Shown here piece by piece: positions 20,334 through 28,796 of a stretch of 64,000 nucleotides of DNA. Within the stretch, counting starts at the first letter, position 1. Each line of letters starts with the position of its first letter. The DNA comes from CADCTP01 sp963849885 (lineage in GTDB: Bacteria > Actinomycetota > Actinomycetes > Mycobacteriales > CADCTP01): assembly GCA_963849885.1 (NCBI GenBank), contig CAWKIV010000023.1, positions 124,001-188,000 on the forward strand, in the 5' to 3' direction. Made by a program: the position numbers and the translations under genes. Below the pieces are notes generated by a model that saw only the letters and a program-made list of their open reading frames with translations, had not been told where the DNA came from and did no database searches.

Positions 20334-20492
20334 CGTGGAGCCTCCTCGACCGGGGGTGGCGAATTCCACGAGGGTAGCGGCTCGGCGGAGGCAACACGAG
20401 GAAGCGGACACGCGCAGTGAGCAGCACGGCGGCGCACCGACCCGTCCGGGTGGTCCGCGGGGACGCGGAGTGCTCTGGAACACTTCCGTACC

Positions 20493-20981
20493 GTGGTCGT
20501 CCTCCCCCGCCGGACCGTGCTGGGGCTCGCCGGCGCGGCTGCCGGCGTGCTCGCCGCGGCCGGCTGCTCCGGGACCGGCGACCCGGCCGGGGCGCCGGCC
20601 CCGACCACCCCGCCGCCGGCGGACCCGCTGCTGGGCGAGCTGGCCGACGAGCTGACGCTGGTCGCGGCGTACGCGGCGACCGTGGTGCGGCACCCGGCGC
20701 TGGCCACCCGGCTGGCCGGCCCGCGGGACGACCACGTCGAGCACGCCCAGGCGCTGCGCCAGGAGCTGGACGCGACCGGCACCCCGGCGCCGACGCTCAG
20801 CCCGCTGCCGCCGCGGCCGGTGCCGGCGACCCCGGCGGCCGCGCTGGCCGCGCTGCGGGCGGCCGAGCGGGCCGCGGCCGCCGCCCGGGGGGCCGCCGCG
20901 CTGGCCGCCGCGGCCGACCGGGCCGGGCTGCTGGCCAGCGTGGCCGCGTGCGAGGCCAGCCACCAGCAGGTGCTGCGGTGA
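20493..20981 (+). CDS. Putative lipoprotein (Tat-like signal)
   Basis: A 162-residue exported protein. The N-terminus LPRRTVLGLAGAAAGVLAAA has a twin-arginine-like RR followed by a hydrophobic stretch and lipobox AAGC, so lipid attachment at the Cys (about residue 24) is expected. The remainder is helical and Ala-rich with scattered His/Glu (VAAYAATVVRHPALATRLAG, DDHVEHAQALRQEL), suggesting a degenerate ferritin-like four-helix protein related to its neighbour. It overlaps the DUF4439 gene by four bases (GTGA). Similar pairs sit next to rimP in mycobacteria. Function unknown. Confidence 0.8.
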   Translation: MVVLPRRTVLGLAGAAAGVLAAAGCSGTGDPAGAPAPTTPPPADPLLGELADELTLVAAYAATVVRHPALATRLAGPRDDHVEHAQALRQELDATGTPAPTLSPLPPRPVPATPAAALAALRAAERAAAAARGAAALAAAADRAGLLASVAACEASHQQVLR

Positions 20982-21445
20982 CCACGCCGACGCCCACCCC
21001 GTCCCCGGCCGCCGCCGGGCTGGTCGAGGTGCTGCAGACCGCGCTGGCCGCCGAGCACGCGGTGGTGTGGGGCTACGGGGTGGTCGGCGGGCGGGCCGGC
21101 GACGCGCTGCGCCCGCAGGTCGGGGACGCCGAGTCGGTGCACCGGGCCCGCCGGGACGGCACCGCCGCGCTGATCCGCCGGTACGGCGGGGAGCCGGTGC
21201 CGACCGAGGCGTCGTACGCGCTGCCCTTCCCGGTGCCGGACCGCAAGGCCGCGCTCCGGCTGGCCGTGCACCTGGAGGAGGGCGCCGCGGCGGCCTGGCG
21301 GTACGTGGTCGCGGCCTCCGACGACCCGGCCGTCCGCCGGGCCGCGCTGGCCGCCCTGACCGACGCCGCCGTCCGCGCCACCGCCTGGCGCCTGCTCCTC
21401 CCGCCGACGCCCCCCACCGTCCCCTTCCCCGGCGCCCCCGCCTGA
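20978..21445 (+). CDS. DUF4439 ferritin-like protein
   Basis: A 155-residue helical protein of the DUF4439 (ferritin-like) family: LVEVLQTALAAEHAVVWGYG, HRARRDGTAALIRRYGGEPV, PTEASYALPFPVPDRKAALR and LEEGAAAAWRYVVAASDD. The Glu/His pairs (AAEHA, ESVHRA) could form a metal site, as in ferritin-like proteins; this is family inference only. The GTG at 20978 is translationally coupled to the lipoprotein gene. It converges on the HAD gene, from which it is separated by a long inverted repeat. Confidence 0.85.
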   Translation: MTTPTPTPSPAAAGLVEVLQTALAAEHAVVWGYGVVGGRAGDALRPQVGDAESVHRARRDGTAALIRRYGGEPVPTEASYALPFPVPDRKAALRLAVHLEEGAAAAWRYVVAASDDPAVRRAALAALTDAAVRATAWRLLLPPTPPTVPFPGAPA

Positions 21446-21459
21446 CCGCCCCCTCCCCG

Positions 21460-21522
21460 CCGATCTTGGTTGAGTCACCCTGTCGCGGGGTCCGCGCGAC
21501 ACGTTGACTCAACCAAGATCGG
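21460..21522. terminator. 18-bp inverted repeat between convergent genes (GATCTTG family)
   Basis: CCGATCTTGGTTGAGTCA (21460-21477) and its perfect complement TGACTCAACCAAGATCGG (21505-21522) flank a 27-bp loop that itself folds through TGTCGCG/CGCGACA. It lies exactly between the convergent DUF4439 and HAD genes and can serve as a terminator for both strands. The core is shared with elements at 27841 and 33254. Confidence 0.85.
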
Positions 21523-21530
21523 AAAGGGGG

Positions 21531-22235
21531 TCAGCGCCAGGAGTCGACGAGGGGGAGCAGGTCGGCGAGACGCTGGACGACGGCGTCAGGCTCGCCCTCG
21601 ACGCCGCCGACCTGGAAGGCCGGGATGTCGCTGTGCGGCACCAGCACCGCGCGCATCCCCACCGACCGGGCCCCGTGCACGTCGTCCCAGAGCCGGTCGC
21701 CGACGAAGACGCACGCCGCCGGGTCGGCCACCCCGACCGCCTCCCGCGCCGCCCGGAACGCCTCCGGGTGCGGCTTGGTCCACTCGATCTCGCTGGTGTA
21801 GACGGCCGCGTCGATGAGCTCGGCCACCCCGTCCCGGCGGAACACCCGCTCGTGCTCGGTCCGCGGCCACAGCGTGTTGGACAGCACGCCGACCCGGATC
21901 CCGCGCTCCCGCAGCGCGGCCAGCAGCGGCTTCACCTCCGGGTCGGTGTACGTGTGCTCCTCCCACCAGGCGTAGTACGCGGCCATCTCCGCCGGGGTCG
22001 GCTCGACCGCGGCGGCGGCGAAGACCTCGTCGATGGTGCCGCTGCGGTGGGTCTCCCGGGCCCGCTTCCACACCGCGTTCTCGGCCGCCACCAGCCGGCG
22101 CGCGGCGTCCTGGTCGTAGCCGCAGGCGAGCCAGGCGTCGCCCAGCTCGATGGTGTGCCAGGGGGTCAGCGTGCCGCCCCAGTCGAAGAGCACCGCCGCG
22201 ACACCGCCCGCCCTGCCCACCCCGGCACCGGTCAC
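21531..22235 (-). CDS. HAD-family hydrolase
   Basis: A 234-residue haloacid-dehalogenase-like phosphatase. Motif I is AVLFDWGGTLTPW (Asp nucleophile; the second acid of DxD is replaced by Gly, as in several dehalogenase-type members). Motif II is VGVLSNTLWPRT, motif III WTKPHPEAF, and motif IV VFVGDRLWDDVHGAR. A helical cap lies between motifs I and II (HRSGTIDEVFAAA). The substrate is unknown. The GTG at 22235 overlaps the proS stop by four bases, so it is cotranscribed with proS. Confidence 0.9.
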   Translation of the reverse strand: MTGAGVGRAGGVAAVLFDWGGTLTPWHTIELGDAWLACGYDQDAARRLVAAENAVWKRARETHRSGTIDEVFAAAAVEPTPAEMAAYYAWWEEHTYTDPEVKPLLAALRERGIRVGVLSNTLWPRTEHERVFRRDGVAELIDAAVYTSEIEWTKPHPEAFRAAREAVGVADPAACVFVGDRLWDDVHGARSVGMRAVLVPHSDIPAFQVGGVEGEPDAVVQRLADLLPLVDSWR

Positions 22236-23926
22236 CGGGTCACCGCCAGCACCACGTCGTCCAGGGTCGTCTCGGCGACCGAGCCGGTGCGCCGGTCCCG
22301 CACCTCGACCACCCCCTCGCCGACCCGCCGGCCGACCACGACCACCGTCGGCACGCCGAGCAGCTCGGCGTCGGTGAGCTTGACCCCGGCCGAGGCGTCC
22401 GGGCGGTCGTCCAGCAGCACCCGCAGCCCGGTCACCGCCAGCCGCTCGGCCAGGTCCCGCGCGTGCGCCGGCTGGTCGCCGCGACCCACCGGCACCACGT
22501 GCACGTCGTACGGGGAGACCTCCCGCGGCCAGACCAGCCCGCGCTCGTCGTGGTGCTGCTCGGCGATCACCGCGACGGCCCGGCTGACGCCGATCCCGTA
22601 CGAGCCCATGGTGGGCCGGATCGGCTCGTCGTCCGGCCCGGGCACGTCCAGCCCGAACGCGTCGGTGTACTTGCGGCCGAGCTGGAAGACGTGCGCCACC
22701 TCGACGCCGCGGGCCAGGGCGAGCGGCCCGCCGCAGCGCGGGCACGGGTCGCCCTCGAGCACGACGACCACGTCGACGTACTCGTCCACGGTGAAGTCCC
22801 GCCCGACCATGACGTTGCGGGCGTGCCGGTCCGGCTCGTTGGCCCCGGTCACCCAGAACGTGCCCGGGGCCACCCGCCGGTCGGCCAGGTAGCGGAACGG
22901 GCGGTCGGCCCAGCCCTGCGGCCCGACGTAGCCGCGGACCAGCTCCGGCCGGGCGGCGAAGTCCTCGGCCTCCAGCAGCCGCACCGGCCGCGGCGCGACG
23001 TGTGCCTCCAGCCGGCGCAGGTCCACCTCCCGGTCGCCGGGCACGCCGACGCCGACCAGCTCGTCGCCGACCAGCACCAGCAGGTTTTTCAGGGTCGCCG
23101 CGGCCCCGACGCCGAGGTGCGCGGCCAGCGTCTCGATGGTCGGCGTGTCCGGGGTGTCCAGCACCTGCACCGGTCCCGGGTACGCCGCCGGCACCGGCCC
23201 GGGGACGCTCGGCACCGCCTCGGTGTTCGCGGCGTAGCCGCACTGTCCACACTCGACGTAGGTGTCCTCGCCGACCGGGGTCGGGGCGAGGAACTCCTCG
23301 GACACCGAGCCGCCCATCGCCCCGGAGATCGCGGCGACGATGCGGTGCTCGATCCCGAGCCGGGTGAAGATCCGCTCGTACGCCTCGCGGAACGCGGCGA
23401 ACGACTTCTCCAGGCCCTCGTCGGACAGGTCGAACGAGTACGCGTCCTTCATCAGGAACTCGCGGGTGCGCAGCAGCCCGGACCGCGGCCGCGGCTCGTC
23501 CCGGAACTTCGTCTGCACCTGGTAGAGCGACAGCGGCAGGTCCCGGTACGACGCCAGCTCGGCCCGGGCGAGGAGCGTGAAGATCTCCTCGTGGGTCGGC
23601 GCGAGCAGGTGGTCGGCGCCGCGCCGGTCCCGCAGCCGGAAGATGTCCGGCCCGTACTCGGTCCACCGGCCGGAGGTCTCGTACGGCTCGCGGGGCAGCA
23701 GCGCCGGCAGCAGCAGCTCGTGCGCGCCGATGCGGTCCATCTCCTCGCGGACCACCCGCTCGACGTTGCGCAGCACCTTGAGGCCGAGCGGGAGCCAGGC
23801 GTAGCCGCCGGAGCTGACCCGGCGGATGCAGCCGGCCCGCAGCAGCAGCCGGTGGCTGGGCACCTCGGCGTCGGCCGGGTCCTCGCGGAGGGTGCGGACG
23901 AACGACGCGGACATCAGATCGAGCAC
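22232..23926 (-). CDS. proS: Prolyl-tRNA synthetase
   Basis: A class II bacterial-type ProRS of 564 residues, charging tRNA-Pro. Motif 1 region SGGYAWLPLGLKVLRNVERV, motif 2 KFRDEPRPRSGLLRTREFLM, and motif 3 PTMGSYGIGVSRAVAVIAEQ are intact. Between motifs 2 and 3 lies the YbaK-like editing insertion (IETLAAHLGVGAAATLKNLL). The anticodon-binding domain ends ETTLDDVVLAVTR. The start at 23926 gives an N-terminus beginning LDLMSASFVRTLREDPADAE; the internal ATG at 23914 (MSASFVRT) is also plausible. Confidence 0.96.
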   Translation of the reverse strand: MLDLMSASFVRTLREDPADAEVPSHRLLLRAGCIRRVSSGGYAWLPLGLKVLRNVERVVREEMDRIGAHELLLPALLPREPYETSGRWTEYGPDIFRLRDRRGADHLLAPTHEEIFTLLARAELASYRDLPLSLYQVQTKFRDEPRPRSGLLRTREFLMKDAYSFDLSDEGLEKSFAAFREAYERIFTRLGIEHRIVAAISGAMGGSVSEEFLAPTPVGEDTYVECGQCGYAANTEAVPSVPGPVPAAYPGPVQVLDTPDTPTIETLAAHLGVGAAATLKNLLVLVGDELVGVGVPGDREVDLRRLEAHVAPRPVRLLEAEDFAARPELVRGYVGPQGWADRPFRYLADRRVAPGTFWVTGANEPDRHARNVMVGRDFTVDEYVDVVVVLEGDPCPRCGGPLALARGVEVAHVFQLGRKYTDAFGLDVPGPDDEPIRPTMGSYGIGVSRAVAVIAEQHHDERGLVWPREVSPYDVHVVPVGRGDQPAHARDLAERLAVTGLRVLLDDRPDASAGVKLTDAELLGVPTVVVVGRRVGEGVVEVRDRRTGSVAETTLDDVVLAVTR

Positions 23927-23957
23927 AGCCCAACCCTAGGGTCGCCCGGCCACCGGT

Positions 23958-24929
23958 TTACGCCCGCCGCTCCCACGAGGTCCACAGCGGCCGCCAGCCG
24001 AGGTGCGGCCAGACGTGGCCGGCGATCGGGTTGTGCTCGGTGAACCAGAGCGTGCTGCCGGCCAGGTCCGGCCCGGCCGCCTCCAGCGCCGCGGCGACCA
24101 GCGCCCGGCCGACCCCGACGCCCCGGGACTCGAACCGGACCGCGACCGAGTTGAGGTACGCGTACCGGCCCGGCGGCAGCAGCCCGGACCCGTCGGCGTC
24201 CGGCACCGCCGGCTGCACCCACCACTCGCAGGCGCCGACCAGCTCGCCGCCGGCCACGGCGACGTGCGTGCTGGACCGGCCCTCGACCAGCCGGCGGCGG
24301 AAGCCGGCCTCGCCGGCCGGCACGGCCCGGACGTACGGGCTGACCGCGGCCTGGAAGACCACCGCGTCCGCGTGCAGCGCGAGCACGGCCTCGGTGTCGG
24401 CCGCGCGGGCCGGGTGGACCGCCACCCCGGCCGGCAGCGGCGCCGGCAGCGGGTCGGGCGGGCGCAGCGCGTAGTGCGCGGCCCGCTCCAGGCCGGCGGC
24501 GGCCCACCAGCCGGCGGACAGCTCGTCCGCGGCCGGCCACAGCACGCCGTCGGCCTCCGCGCCCGGGGTGCCGGGCCGGCGCACCGCGGCGGCCAGCGCG
24601 TCCACCGCGGCCGGGCCGTCCGCGGCCGCGTCCACCCAGCCGGCCGACCGGTCCGGGGCGAACATCCGGCTCTCGTCCTCCGCGGCCAGCTCGCGCGGCT
24701 CCGGCCGGACGTGCCCGCGCACGGCGCCGGCCTCGTCCACCGCGACCACGGCGCCGTCGGCCGGACCGGGCCGGCGCGGCAGCCGGACCCGCGGGTCGAG
24801 CGCGGCGACCCGGTCCGCGGTGGCGGCCAGCAGCGCGGCCACCGCCGGCTCGTCGGCCGGCGTGCGCGGCCGGACCCTCAGCACCGGCGCATCCTCATCG
24901 CCCTCCCCGATGGTGCGTGCGGGTCGCAT
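23958..24929 (-). CDS. GNAT-family N-acetyltransferase
   Basis: A 323-residue protein with a recognisable C-terminal GNAT domain: AYLNSVAVRFESRGVGVGRA is the acetyl-CoA pyrophosphate loop (R/Q-x-x-G-x-G/A), followed by LWFTEHNPIAGHVWPHLGWR. The N-terminal half also looks like a degenerate GNAT fold (RVRPRTPADEPAVAALLAAT), giving a tandem arrangement like that of MshD; it could be a mycothiol-synthase-like enzyme, but residues do not let me claim that. The ATG at 24929 has GGAGGCAGG upstream. It lies just upstream of proS. Confidence 0.8.
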   Translation of the reverse strand: MRPARTIGEGDEDAPVLRVRPRTPADEPAVAALLAATADRVAALDPRVRLPRRPGPADGAVVAVDEAGAVRGHVRPEPRELAAEDESRMFAPDRSAGWVDAAADGPAAVDALAAAVRRPGTPGAEADGVLWPAADELSAGWWAAAGLERAAHYALRPPDPLPAPLPAGVAVHPARAADTEAVLALHADAVVFQAAVSPYVRAVPAGEAGFRRRLVEGRSSTHVAVAGGELVGACEWWVQPAVPDADGSGLLPPGRYAYLNSVAVRFESRGVGVGRALVAAALEAAGPDLAGSTLWFTEHNPIAGHVWPHLGWRPLWTSWERRA

Positions 24930-25065
24930 CCTGCCTCCTCCCGCGCGCGCCCACCACGCGATCCGCCGACTCGCCGGTCCCGCCGCCGGGCGAACACCCC
25001 GGCGACCGGCCGACGGCGGGCGGGGCGGGACTCCTCGGCCGGCGGACCGGCCGTAGGCTGATGGC

Positions 25066-25908
25066 GTGCTGAGGCTCGGCGGTGCGGCCCGCCTGCTCAC
25101 CGGCTCGGATCTGCCGGCGCTGCGCCCCCTGCTGGACTGCGACCCGGTGGCCAACTGCTTCGTCGCCTCCCGGGTGGAGGCCGCCGGCCTGGACCCGTGG
25201 CGGCTCGGCGCCGAGCTGTGGGGCTACGGCGGCAGCCGGCTGGAGGCGGCCTGCTTCGCCGGGGCCAACCTGGTGCCGGTCGGGGACGCGCCGGCCGCGC
25301 TGGCCGCGTTCGCCGACCGGGCCCGCCGGCAGGGCCGGCGCTGCTCGTCGATCGTCGGCCCGGCGTCCGCGGTGGCCGCGCTGTGGGAGCGGCTGGAGCC
25401 GCACTGGGGCCCGGCCCGCGAGATCCGGGAGAGCCAGCCGCTGCTGTCCACCCGCCGCCCGCCGGCGGTGCCGGCGGACCCGCGGGTGCGCCGGGTCGGG
25501 CTGGCCGAGCTGGACATCCTCATGCCGGCCTGCGTGGCCATGTTCACCGAGGAGGTCGGCACCTCCCCGCTCGGCAACGACAACGGCGCGGCGTACCGGG
25601 CGCGGGTGCGCGACCTGGTGCTCGGCGGCCGCGCGTTCGCCCGGATCGAGGGCGGCGAGGTGCTGTTCAAGGCCGAGCTGGGCGCGGTCAGCGCCCGGGC
25701 CTGCCAGGTGCAGGGCGTCTGGGTCGCCCCGGCGAGCCGCGGCCGCGGGCTGGGCGCCGCCGGCACCGCCGCGGTGGTCGCCGAGGCGCTGCGGACCGTC
25801 GCCCCGGTGGTCAGCCTGTACGTCAACGACTTCAACCTGCCGGCCCGCCGCGCGTACCAGCGGGTCGGCTTCGACAACGTGGGCACGTTCAGCAGCGTCC
25901 TGTTCTGA
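25066..25908 (+). CDS. GNAT acetyltransferase with DUF4081 domain
   Basis: A 280-residue two-domain protein. The N-terminal DUF4081 region reads LLDCDPVANCFVASRVEAAG and GAELWGYGGSRLEAACFAGA. The C-terminal GNAT domain has FKAELGAVSARACQVQGVWV, the CoA loop PASRGRGLGAAGTAAVV and SLYVNDFNLPARRAYQRVGF. Homologues lie beside the PBP lipoprotein and Rip1 genes in mycobacteria and streptomycetes, the same neighbourhood as here. Substrate unknown. The start is a GTG at 25066, divergent from the other GNAT gene. Confidence 0.88.
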   Translation: MLRLGGAARLLTGSDLPALRPLLDCDPVANCFVASRVEAAGLDPWRLGAELWGYGGSRLEAACFAGANLVPVGDAPAALAAFADRARRQGRRCSSIVGPASAVAALWERLEPHWGPAREIRESQPLLSTRRPPAVPADPRVRRVGLAELDILMPACVAMFTEEVGTSPLGNDNGAAYRARVRDLVLGGRAFARIEGGEVLFKAELGAVSARACQVQGVWVAPASRGRGLGAAGTAAVVAEALRTVAPVVSLYVNDFNLPARRAYQRVGFDNVGTFSSVLF

Positions 25909-25941
25909 GCAGCCGCCCCCGACCCGTCAGGAGCCGTCCCC

Positions 25942-27840
25942 GTGCGTCCCCGGCCCCGCCGCCGCGCCCGCCCCACCACTGCCGTCGCCCTCGCGGTCCT
26001 GCTGGCCGCCGGCGGCTGCTCGCTGTTCCAGGACGACCCGGGGCCGGAGGGGCCGGCCCGCGCCTTCCTGGAGGCGTGGGCCCGCGGCGACACCGCGGCC
26101 GCGGCCGCGCAGACCGACGACCCGGCCGCCGCCCGGGCCGGCCTGGACGCGCTGCGCAAGGGGCTGGCCGCGACCGGCGGCACGCTCACGCTCGGCGCGG
26201 TGACCAGCGAGGGCGAGGACGACGCGACCGCCGCGTACACCGCCGAGTGGGCACTGCCGGCGGTCGCCGCCCCGTGGCGGTACGAGGGCACGCTGCCGCT
26301 GGTCCGCGCTGGCGATACCGGCGACGCCTGGACCGTGCAGTGGGGCCCGTCCGACCTGCACCCGCGGCTGCCCGCGGACCGGACCGTGCGGGTGGTGCGC
26401 GAGCTGCCGGAGCGGGCGGCGCTGCAGGACGCGGCCGGCCAGCCGCTGTTCCGGCCGGAGGCCGTGGTCACCGTCGGGGTCGAGCCGCGCCGGGTGACCG
26501 ACCTGTCCGCGCTCGCCACCGCGCTGGCCGCGGCGCTGGAGATCGACCCGGCCGACATCGTCGCGGACGTCAAGGCGGCCAAGCCGACCGCCTTCGTGCC
26601 GGTGATCACGCTGCGCCGGGCCGACTACGAGCAGGTCAAGCCGCGGATCTACGACCTGCCCGGCACGGTCTTCCAGAGCGGGGAGCGGCAGCTCGGGCCG
26701 ACCGCCCGGTTCGCCCAGCCGCTGCTCGGCCGGGTCGGCGAGGCCACCGCCGAGGTGCTCAAGGAGGCCGGCGCCGCGTACCGGACCGGTGACGAGCTGG
26801 GCGTCTCCGGCCTCCAGCGGGCGCTGAACGGCCAGCTCACCGGCAGCGCCGGGGCCCGGATCGAGGCGGTGCCGGCGGCCGCGCAGCCCGGCCAGCAGCC
26901 GGTGGTGCTCGGCGAGGTCGAGCCGAAGGCCGGCACCCCGGTGCGCACCACCCTGGACCGGGGCGTGCAGCAGGCCGCGGACGCGGCGGTCGCCACCTCC
27001 ACCACCCCGACCGCGCTGGTCGCGGTGAAGCCGTCCACCGGCGAGATCGTGGCGGTCGCGAACAACGAGAAGGCGCCGTACGACATCGCGCTGGCCGGTC
27101 GCTTCCCGCCCGGCTCCACGTTCAAGATCGTGACCGCGACCGCGCTGCTCACCGGCGGCGTGGTCCAGCCGACCTCGGCGGTCGACTGCCCGGCGACCAC
27201 GGTGGTCCACGGCAAGCGGTTCCAGAACTCCGACCGCTTCGACCTGGGCCGGGTGCCGCTGCGGACCGCGTTCGCGCAGTCCTGCAACACCACCTTCACC
27301 CAGCTGTCCCAGCGGCTGGACGACGGCGCGCTGGCCGCGGCCGCCGCCCCGTACGGCGTCGGGTCGACCTGGGAGCTGCCGGTGCCGACGTTCGGCGGCT
27401 CGGTGCCGGCGCCGAAGGACGACACCGAGAAGGCGGCCGACGCGATCGGCCAGGGCCGGGTCGAGGTGAGCCCGCTGACCATGGCGCTGGTGGCCGCGGC
27501 GGTGGCCAAGGGCGGCGGGGTCGTGCCGTCGCTGGTGGCCGGCGCGGAGCCGGCGGGCCAGGCGCCGGCCGGCCCGCCCGCCGCGGTGCTGCCGGCGCTG
27601 CGGGACATGATGCGCGCGGTGGTCACCGAGGGCACCGCGTCCGCGCTGGCGCCGGTGCCGGGCGGGGCGTCCGGCAAGACCGGGACGGCCGAGTACGGCA
27701 CCGCGGTGCCGCCGCGCTCGCACGCCTGGTTCGCCGGCTTCCGCGGCGACCTCGCCTTCGCCGTCTTCGTCCAGGACGGGCAGTCCAGCCGGACCACCGC
27801 CGTCCCCGTCGCCCGCACCTTCCTCACCGCGGTGCAGTGA
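25942..27840 (+). CDS. Class B penicillin-binding protein (lipoprotein, MecA-N type)
   Basis: A 632-residue cell-wall D,D-transpeptidase anchored outside the membrane. The signal ends in the lipobox LLAAGGC (Cys26). Next come an NTF2-like MecA_N domain (ARAFLEAWARGDTAAAAAQT), a PBP dimerisation domain (PERAALQDAAGQPLFRPEAV) and the transpeptidase domain. Active-site motifs are S392-T-F-K395, S447-C-N449 and K579-T-G. All are intact, so it should bind beta-lactams. The GTG at 25942 follows AGGAG. Homologues in mycobacteria sit near Rip1, as here. It converges on purU across a 17-bp inverted repeat. Confidence 0.95.
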   Translation: MRPRPRRRARPTTAVALAVLLAAGGCSLFQDDPGPEGPARAFLEAWARGDTAAAAAQTDDPAAARAGLDALRKGLAATGGTLTLGAVTSEGEDDATAAYTAEWALPAVAAPWRYEGTLPLVRAGDTGDAWTVQWGPSDLHPRLPADRTVRVVRELPERAALQDAAGQPLFRPEAVVTVGVEPRRVTDLSALATALAAALEIDPADIVADVKAAKPTAFVPVITLRRADYEQVKPRIYDLPGTVFQSGERQLGPTARFAQPLLGRVGEATAEVLKEAGAAYRTGDELGVSGLQRALNGQLTGSAGARIEAVPAAAQPGQQPVVLGEVEPKAGTPVRTTLDRGVQQAADAAVATSTTPTALVAVKPSTGEIVAVANNEKAPYDIALAGRFPPGSTFKIVTATALLTGGVVQPTSAVDCPATTVVHGKRFQNSDRFDLGRVPLRTAFAQSCNTTFTQLSQRLDDGALAAAAAPYGVGSTWELPVPTFGGSVPAPKDDTEKAADAIGQGRVEVSPLTMALVAAAVAKGGGVVPSLVAGAEPAGQAPAGPPAAVLPALRDMMRAVVTEGTASALAPVPGGASGKTGTAEYGTAVPPRSHAWFAGFRGDLAFAVFVQDGQSSRTTAVPVARTFLTAVQ

Positions 27841-27908
27841 CCCGCCGATCTTGGTTGAGTCAACGCCTCCGGAGTTCGGGAGAGGTTGGGACAACCAAGA
27901 TCGGCGGG
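27841..27908. terminator. 17-bp inverted repeat between convergent genes (GATCTTG family)
   Basis: CCCGCCGATCTTGGTTG (27841-27857) begins immediately after the PBP stop codon, and its perfect complement CAACCAAGATCGGCGGG (27892-27908) ends 11 bases before the purU stop. The loop is 34 bp. It is a likely bidirectional terminator and shares its core with the element at 21460. Confidence 0.85.
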
Positions 27909-27919
27909 GGTGGGCAGCG

Positions 27920-28796
27920 TCAGCGGAAGACGACGGTGCGGTTGCCGTTGATCATCACGCGGTGCTCGACGTGCCAGCGCACCGCCCGGGCCAGCACCAG
28001 GCACTCGACGTCCTGACCGGCCGCGACCAGGTCCTCCGGCCGGCCGGAGTGGTCGACCCGGTGCACGTCCTGCTCGATGATCGGGCCCTCGTCCAGCTCC
28101 GCGGTCACGTAGTGCGCGGTCGCCCCGATCAGCTTCACCCCCCGCTCGTACGCCTGGTGGTACGGCCGGGCGCCGGCGAAGGACGGCAGGAACGAGTGGT
28201 GGATGTTGATCGCCCGCCCGGCCAGCTCGGCGCAGAGCCCGTCGGAGAGCACCTGCATGTAGCGGGCCAGCACGACCAGGTCCACCTGCTCGGCCTTCAT
28301 CAGGTCGAGCAGCTCGCGCTCGGCCGCCGGCTTGCCGCCGGGCGGGACCGGGATGTGGGTGAACGGCACGCCGTGCCGGACGGCCAGCCCGCGCAGGTCC
28401 GGGTGGTTGGAGACGACGCCGACCACGTCGGCCCGCAGCGCCCCGCTGTCCCACCGGAACAGCAGGTCGTTGAGGCAGTGGCCGGCCTTGCTGACCAGGA
28501 TCAGCAGCCGCGGCCGGGCCCCGCGCCGGGTGCAGCGCCCAGGACATGCCGAAGTGGTGCGCGACGCCGGCGAACGACCCCCGCAGCGCGTCCAGGTCCA
28601 GCCCCGGCGGCGGGTCCGCCTCGGCCCGCAGGAAGAAGCGCCGGGTCTGCGGGTCGGCGAACTGCTGGCTGTCCACCACGTTGCAGCCGGCGTCGGCGAG
28701 GTGGCCGGCGACGGCCCGGATGATGCCCGGCCGGTCCGGGCAGGACAGCACCAGCACGAACCGGCCGCCGGCCGGCCCGGGGGCTGCCGTGGTCAC
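27920..28796 (-). CDS. purU: Formyltetrahydrofolate deformylase, frameshifted
   Basis: PurU hydrolyses 10-formyl-THF to formate and THF. The N-terminal ACT domain (FVLVLSCPDRPGIIRAVAGH, VVDSQQFADPQTRRFFLRAE) begins at a GTG at 28796 that overlaps the site-2 protease gene. After HFGMSWALHPAR the frame is lost at about 28517-28524, within a GGGCCCC run; RPRLLILVSKAGHCLNDLLF resumes in another frame, followed by the formyltransferase domain with GVVSNHPDLRGLA, ARYMQVLS, NIHHSFLPSFAGARPYHQAY and IGATAHYVTAELDEGPII. His and Asp of the catalytic site are present. Removing one base gives 291 residues. The break is probably a sequencing error. Confidence 0.92.
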